Of a DNA stretch of 64,000 nucleotides, positions 60,495 to 64,000 are shown piece by piece (within the stretch, counting starts at the first letter, position 1; every line of letters begins with the position of its first letter). The position numbers and the translations under genes are program-made. Source of the DNA: Terriglobales bacterium (GTDB taxonomy: Bacteria > Acidobacteriota > Terriglobia > Terriglobales > Acidobacteriaceae). Under the pieces are notes generated by a model. It saw only the letters and a program-made list of their open reading frames with translations. It did not search any database and had not been told where the DNA came from. Location of the stretch: assembly GCA_035567895.1 (NCBI GenBank), contig DATMPC010000105.1:52789-116788 (forward strand). Reading direction: 5' to 3'.

Positions 60495-60899
60495 CTATGG
60501 TTGCTTATTTTTCTCATCCCAAGTTTTCGGTTCCCAAAGTTCAACCTTGTTACCGTCGGGATCAAGAATCCAGGCAAATTTTCCGTTTTCGTGGGATTCC
60601 GGACCTTGTTGAATGGCAATGCCACCGGCACGGATCTGCTTGAGCATTTCATCCATGTTGTCCACTCGGTAGTTGATCATGAAGTTTGATTCACTTGGGC
60701 TGAACCACTTGGTTTTTGGTCCAGCGACGTGCCAGGCCGTGACGCCGTGATCCTCGCCTCCATCCTCCGGCCATCTCAGAACGGCGCCGCCAAAATCTTT
60801 AAGCTCAAGCCCAAGATGCTTCTTGTACCACTCCGCTAATACTCGATCGTTCTCTTTGGCTTTGAAAAATACGCCGCCGATACCCGTGATTCTCGCCAT
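60495..60899 (-). CDS. VOC-family (glyoxalase-like) protein
   Basis: 134 residues from the ATG at 60899 (MARITGIGGVFFKAKENDRV). Two beta-alpha-beta-beta-beta modules of the VOC fold are visible: the first to about residue 55 (WYKKHLGLELKDFGGAVLRW), the second ending ESHENGKFAWILDPDGNKVELWEP. Metal-binding residues would be His/Glu in these strands. VOC members include glyoxalase I, dioxygenases and resistance proteins; the reaction cannot be told here. The in-frame residues upstream to 60938 are not needed. It is convergent with the BNR gene, with the palindromic element exactly between the stops. Confidence 0.87.
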   Translation of the reverse strand: MARITGIGGVFFKAKENDRVLAEWYKKHLGLELKDFGGAVLRWPEDGGEDHGVTAWHVAGPKTKWFSPSESNFMINYRVDNMDEMLKQIRAGGIAIQQGPESHENGKFAWILDPDGNKVELWEPKTWDEKNKQP

Positions 60900-61137
60900 G
60901 TGTTCCGCCCCCAGTGGACGGGCATTATAGAACGTCACGCTGTTGCCGGGGACTTCCAGGAAGTGGGTACCGTCCTTCCCATCCCAGCAAAAAAATCTTG
61001 CTGGTGACCCGGTCTTCGCGCCGTTCGAAGCGCGGGTTACGAAGAGGATAGGCGATGCGCTTTTCCCAAGTGTAGATAATGGAAGCGTGTGTAAACGGAA
61101 GTGTCAGAAGACCGAAAATGACACTGCTGCGAGCCTT

Positions 61138-62307
61138 ATGATGAACCGTAACTTTGCCCTTGCAGTCCTGTGCCTTGCCCTGGGTATCTCGCTCCATGCC
61201 CAAACGCAAACGCCCGGCCAGATCCGTCCTCGTCCTGCCGAAGGACGCCAGCCGGAATTCCCGCTGCCGAATATCCGCGAGTACAAGCCGCGTTCGACGC
61301 TGGTCGTGCCGCAGCATCCTGTACCGCGCGCTAAGTTTCCCGTGATTGACATCCATAGCCACCATCCAACGCCGATCTCGCCAGAGCAATATGCGGAAGT
61401 GGTAAAGGCGATGGACCAGCTCAACATCCGGCTCATCGTGAATCTGAGCGGGAGCTGGGGCGACAATCTCCGACGCGGACTCGCGGTCATCAAAAACAGC
61501 CCTTACCCCGATCGCATGGTGCTATTCGCCAATGTTGACTTCAGCGACGTTGGTCCCGGGTTTGGCCAACGCGCAGCCAGGCAGCTGGAAGAGGACATCA
61601 AAGCCGGCGCCGTAGGTCTGAAGATATTCAAGGATCTCGGGCTGCATGTCCATAAGAATGATGGCTCGCGCCTCAAGGTTGACGATCCGGAACTCGATCC
61701 GATCTGGGAAAAATGTGCAGAACTCAATGTGCCGGTGCTCATTCATATTGCGGACCCACAGGAGTTCTTTGAGCCCATCGACTACCACAACGAACGCTGG
61801 CTGGAACTGGCGCTTTATCCGGGCCGACGGTATCAGGACCGCAGTAAGTTTCCGTCTTTCGAAGAGTTGATCACTGAGCGCAACAGTATGTTCGCGCGCC
61901 ATCCGCGCACCAAGTTCATCGCAGCGCACTTTGGCTGGCACGCCAACGACCTCGCACGGCTCTCGCAGTTGCTTGACCGTCTTCCCAATGTCTATCTTGA
62001 CGTTGCCGCCGTGCTCTATGACTTCGGTCGCCAGCCGCGGGCAGCACGCGCATTCTTCGTCAAGTACCAGGACCGAATCCTTTTTGGGAAAGACAGCTTC
62101 CAACCCGACGAGTACCCGTATTACTGGCGAACGTTCGAAACCGCAGATGAGTACTTCGATTACTACAGGGACTACCACGCCTTTTGGAAGCTGTACGGTC
62201 TCGATCTGCCCGACGAGGTTCTCAAAAAGCTCTATTACGAGAACGCATTGAAAATAACGCCTGGCCTGTCACGTCCATTCGCCAATCAGCAGAACCGCCG
62301 GCGGTAG
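61138..62307 (+). CDS. Amidohydrolase-2 family metal-dependent hydrolase
   Basis: 389 residues from the ATG at 61138 (MMNRNFALAVLCLALG), with a signal peptide to about 22. The frame upstream to 60943 has no signal. TIM-barrel hydrolase of the amidohydrolase-2 type: first metal motif FPVIDIHSHHP (about 67-77), His in IHIADPQEFF, AAHFGWHANDL, and GKDSFQPDEY near the end as the last Asp. It may be a decarboxylase or hydrolase; the substrate is not known. Its last codons and stop (QNRRR*) lie inside the repeat copy at 62290-62317, so the original end has probably been replaced. Confidence 0.85.
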   Translation: MMNRNFALAVLCLALGISLHAQTQTPGQIRPRPAEGRQPEFPLPNIREYKPRSTLVVPQHPVPRAKFPVIDIHSHHPTPISPEQYAEVVKAMDQLNIRLIVNLSGSWGDNLRRGLAVIKNSPYPDRMVLFANVDFSDVGPGFGQRAARQLEEDIKAGAVGLKIFKDLGLHVHKNDGSRLKVDDPELDPIWEKCAELNVPVLIHIADPQEFFEPIDYHNERWLELALYPGRRYQDRSKFPSFEELITERNSMFARHPRTKFIAAHFGWHANDLARLSQLLDRLPNVYLDVAAVLYDFGRQPRAARAFFVKYQDRILFGKDSFQPDEYPYYWRTFETADEYFDYYRDYHAFWKLYGLDLPDEVLKKLYYENALKITPGLSRPFANQQNRRR

Positions 62308-62317
62308 CCGGTGGGTG
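62290..62317. repeat. Second copy of the 28-bp repeat; supplies a stop codon
   Basis: The 28 bp are identical to 60350-60377. Translated in the amidohydrolase frame they give Gln-Asn-Arg-Arg-Arg-stop, so the repeat forms the end of that gene. Confidence 0.7.
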
Positions 62318-63016
62318 GGCGGATCGGAACCGGCAGCGGTAGGGTCCCCGGCAAGCGCTTTGTCGTCCTGAGCGAAGCCGAAGGATCTTGGGTTTGGTTT
62401 TGGCTGCTTGCGGTTGCTGGGGTGAGGGTAGCCGCTGGGTCAGCCGGTATTTCGATAACAGCCGTCGAGTCATCGGATTCGGGTGGGAGCCCCCTGCTTC
62501 AGCAGGGGGAAGTTGCCCTTGAGGGCAGCGGAAGCGAGCTCTCGCTATTTTCCTCTTTTGGGGCTTCAGCCCCGGACTCCAGCGCTAAAGCGCCAGAAAA
62601 TAATAATGAAGACGCGACTTTCAGCAGCGCTGAAGCGCTGCTTCTCCCCTGCTAAAGCAGGGGGCTTCCACCAAGCTGCAACGCCTCCCACCCGGCATGT
62701 AGGGGCTCCCGCCCAGGGAATATTGGGGACAGCCTGACTGCGTCATTTAAGATTATTGTCGCAGTTCAGGCTCGGCCCCAGCCGCGAAGAGCTAAACCAC
62801 ATGCTCAACCTGCCTCAATAAAATCCGCAATTTAGACCATCCTGCGTCTCCCCGAAAAAATAATTCATTAAATTCCGTTCGCATGTCGATTCGGGCCACA
62901 CCCCGTTCGACGTATCAGCAGAGAGCCAGTACGATAGCGAGCAACAGCGATCCAACTGCGCTCTCAATCTGAGTTCGAGCCACTCAACCATCGCTCAAAC
63001 CAAAGGAGATTTCGCA
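62308..63016. other. Intergenic region rich in hairpins
   Basis: 709 bp with no credible gene. It starts with the repeat copy, then holds an array of hairpins (62490-62664), and ends with AAAGGAG (63001-63007), the ribosome site of the YciI-like gene. A reading frame at 62311-62655 runs through the hairpins and has no protein character. Confidence 0.6.
62490..62664. repeat. Array of short hairpins with four-base loops
   Basis: Seven perfect hairpins in 175 bp: CCCCCTGC-TTCA-GCAGGGGG (62490-62509), TGCCC-TTGA-GGGCA (62514-62527), AGCGAG-CT-CTCGCT (62533-62546), GGGGC-TTCA-GCCCC (62560-62573), GCGC-TAAA-GCGC (62582-62593), AGCAGCGC-TGAA-GCGCTGCT (62623-62642), and CCCCTGC-TAAA-GCAGGGG (62646-62663). 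The first and last also pair with each other. Six of the seven loops are TTCA, TTGA, TGAA or TAAA. It resembles the palindrome at 12277. Confidence 0.75.
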
Positions 63017-63454
63017 ATGCGAGTCATGGCCATCATCAAAGCAACCCCAGAGTCAGAAAAAGCAGCCGCCCGCCCCGATCCACAATTCCTGGCCGAGATG
63101 GGCAAATACAACGAAGAGCTCATGAAGGCTGGCGTCCTGCTCGCCATGGACGGCCTCCATCCCAGCTCCAAAGGCGCACGCGTCAAATTCTCGGGCAAGT
63201 CTCGTACCGTCGTCGACGGCCCCTTCACCGAGTCCAAGGAGCTCATCGCCGGTTTCTGGATCTTGCAGGTCAAGTCCATCGAAGAGGCCATCGAGTGGGT
63301 CAAGCGTTGCCCCAACAGCAGCGCCGGCGACTACGAAGTCGAAATCCGCCAGATCGGTGAGATGGAAGACTTCGCACCCATCCTGTCCGAAGAGGAGATC
63401 CAGTACAAGATAAAGCGCCGAGCAGAGCTGCCAAATCAGACCGCCAACAGATAG
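63017..63454 (+). CDS. YciI/DGPF-family protein
   Basis: 145 residues, with AAAGGAG ten bases before the ATG. The start MRVMAIIKATPESEKAAARP and the motif TVVDGPFTESKELIAGFWIL (DGPF box) place it in the YCII-related DGPF family, small ferredoxin-like-fold proteins often found beside ECF sigma factors of the SigJ/ECF41 type. No sigma factor is visible here, though DUF1801 follows at 63830. The role is unknown. The protein is cytoplasmic, without signal or membrane segment. Confidence 0.88.
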   Translation: MRVMAIIKATPESEKAAARPDPQFLAEMGKYNEELMKAGVLLAMDGLHPSSKGARVKFSGKSRTVVDGPFTESKELIAGFWILQVKSIEEAIEWVKRCPNSSAGDYEVEIRQIGEMEDFAPILSEEEIQYKIKRRAELPNQTANR

Positions 63455-63462
63455 CAACCAAA

Positions 63463-63754
63463 GACTGTCATTCTGAGGCGCTCACTCTAACGACTGTCAT
63501 CCTGAGCCTCTATATAAGCTTGTCATTCTGAGGCCCGATGTTGGCCGAAGAATCTCCCGGAATGTCTAAGACTGAATTGCTGCTTACTGGCACTTTGGCC
63601 AATACTTTCTAGTGTTGAATTTCAGCAGTCAGACACATATAAGGTTCCTCGTGAAAGTGCCCTACTGGCAGCATTCACGTCTGAGGCATTTCGGTCCTTC
63701 GCCCAAGAGCACTCAGGATGACAGTCTTCAGAAAGAGGGCCTCAGGATGACAGT
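63463..63754. repeat. Cluster of TGTCATCCTGAGG repeats, both orientations
   Basis: Three forward copies (63463-63479, 63492-63506 and 63520-63535) are followed by two reverse copies, CTCAGGATGACAGTC (63712-63726) and 63738-63754, plus a degenerate third near 63771. Together they make a long imperfect inverted repeat. The core also forms the 16-bp stem at 31395-31434. The whole 63455-63829 interval has no gene. Confidence 0.65.
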
Positions 63755-63829
63755 GTTTGGGAAAAAGGGTCTCAGAATCGCAGTTCGGCTGTCCCCTTTG
63801 GTCCCTTCGTTCGGGAGGACAACGAATCC

Positions 63830-64000
63830 ATGAAACCACCATCGAACGTCAAGACGCCGGCGCAATACATCGCCTCACTCCCCGCCGATCGTGCGAAGAC
63901 GATCGCGACGGTGCGCGCACTCGTGAACAAGCACATTCCGCGCGGCTACGATGAGTGCCTCGTCTGGGGCACGATCGGCTGGACGATCCCCCTGTCTCGA
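63830..64000 (+). CDS. DUF1801 family protein (3' end off window)
   Basis: 57 codons from the ATG at 63830 run to the right edge without a stop. GGGAGG lies at 63813-63818. The residues NVKTPAQYIASLPADRAKTI, then VRALVNKHIPRGYDECLVWG and the TIGWTIPLS tail fit DUF1801, a YdhG-like fold of unknown role. It lies after the YciI/DGPF gene; these two families are often neighbours in soil bacteria. The C-terminal half is missing from the window. Confidence 0.78.
   Translation, partial: MKPPSNVKTPAQYIASLPADRAKTIATVRALVNKHIPRGYDECLVWGTIGWTIPLSR

Noticed and set aside
62311..62655. Plus-strand frame through the hairpin array
   Set aside because: Its sequence is made of palindromes; no protein character and no start signal.
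63463..63754. CRISPR array from repeated TGTCATCCTGAGG units
   Set aside because: Copies are too few, in both orientations and unevenly spaced, with no cas genes.
1..64000. tRNA, rRNA, transposase, integrase or phage genes
   Set aside because: I looked for T-loop GGTTCGA-type sequences and typical transposase motifs on both strands and saw none that held up; a tRNA or covariance-model scan would be decisive.

Overview
The window looks like chromosomal DNA from an acidobacterium (Acidobacteriota, probably Terriglobia). Three things point there: five very large Oar-type outer-membrane receptors with an N-terminal carboxypeptidase-regulatory-like domain, a nadA gene led by what reads as the Acidobacteria-restricted nadA RNA motif (NAD+-I riboswitch), and many small palindromic intergenic elements. 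No rRNA, tRNA, CRISPR array, transposase or phage gene was found. Genes run off both edges (OmpA-like on the left, DUF1801 on the right).

Layout. 1-3.1 kb: OmpA-like and DUF4139 envelope proteins. 3.1-8.4 kb: a minus-strand cluster reading ArsA-ArsA fusion ATPase > GvpF/L > GvpA/J-type > GvpF/L > GvpK, interrupted between the first GvpF/L and the GvpA/J-type gene by two complete toxin-antitoxin modules (ParD/ParE-like on minus, RHH/MazF on plus). 8.4-14.1 kb: NAD+-I riboswitch and nadA, DUF2203, an SH3-domain lipoprotein, a small internally repeated protein, and an unusual PRTase-like/kinase-like protein. 14.4-26.9 kb: three Oar-type receptors, with a DegT/DnrJ aminotransferase on the opposite strand; the receptors end at strong intrinsic terminators.

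27-39.3 kb: degradative and membrane genes. These are a PuuD-like urate oxidase membrane domain with a tiny membrane partner, a ChbG-type deacetylase, an M28/PSMA-type peptidase, a Tat-exported GH2 glycosidase divergent from a GH15 glucoamylase, a small beta-barrel protein, a zinc-ribbon membrane protein and an APC permease. 39.4-44.1 kb: a heat-shock operon dnaK - 55-aa ORF - NTF2-like protein - dnaJ - hspR, with a HAIR-like inverted repeat over the dnaK -35 box. 44.1-56.7 kb: a TPR protein, a LytS-type histidine kinase, two more Oar-type receptors, a DUF1624 acyltransferase-like protein, and a LytTR response regulator that may be the kinase's partner. 57-64 kb: a 53-aa zinc ribbon, a PQQ-type/sorbosone dehydrogenase, a BNR-repeat protein, a VOC protein, an amidohydrolase, a YciI/DGPF protein and DUF1801, with dense palindromic repeats between them.

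Most interesting leads: the gas-vesicle-like mini-cluster translationally coupled to a tandem ArsA ATPase and split by two toxin-antitoxin modules; a 144-bp terminal-inverted-repeat element whose relatives sit at the 3' ends of neighbouring genes, one of them supplying a stop codon; the array of four-base-loop hairpins at 62.5 kb that resembles the nested palindrome at 12.3 kb; and the HspR/HAIR-like autoregulatory arrangement.
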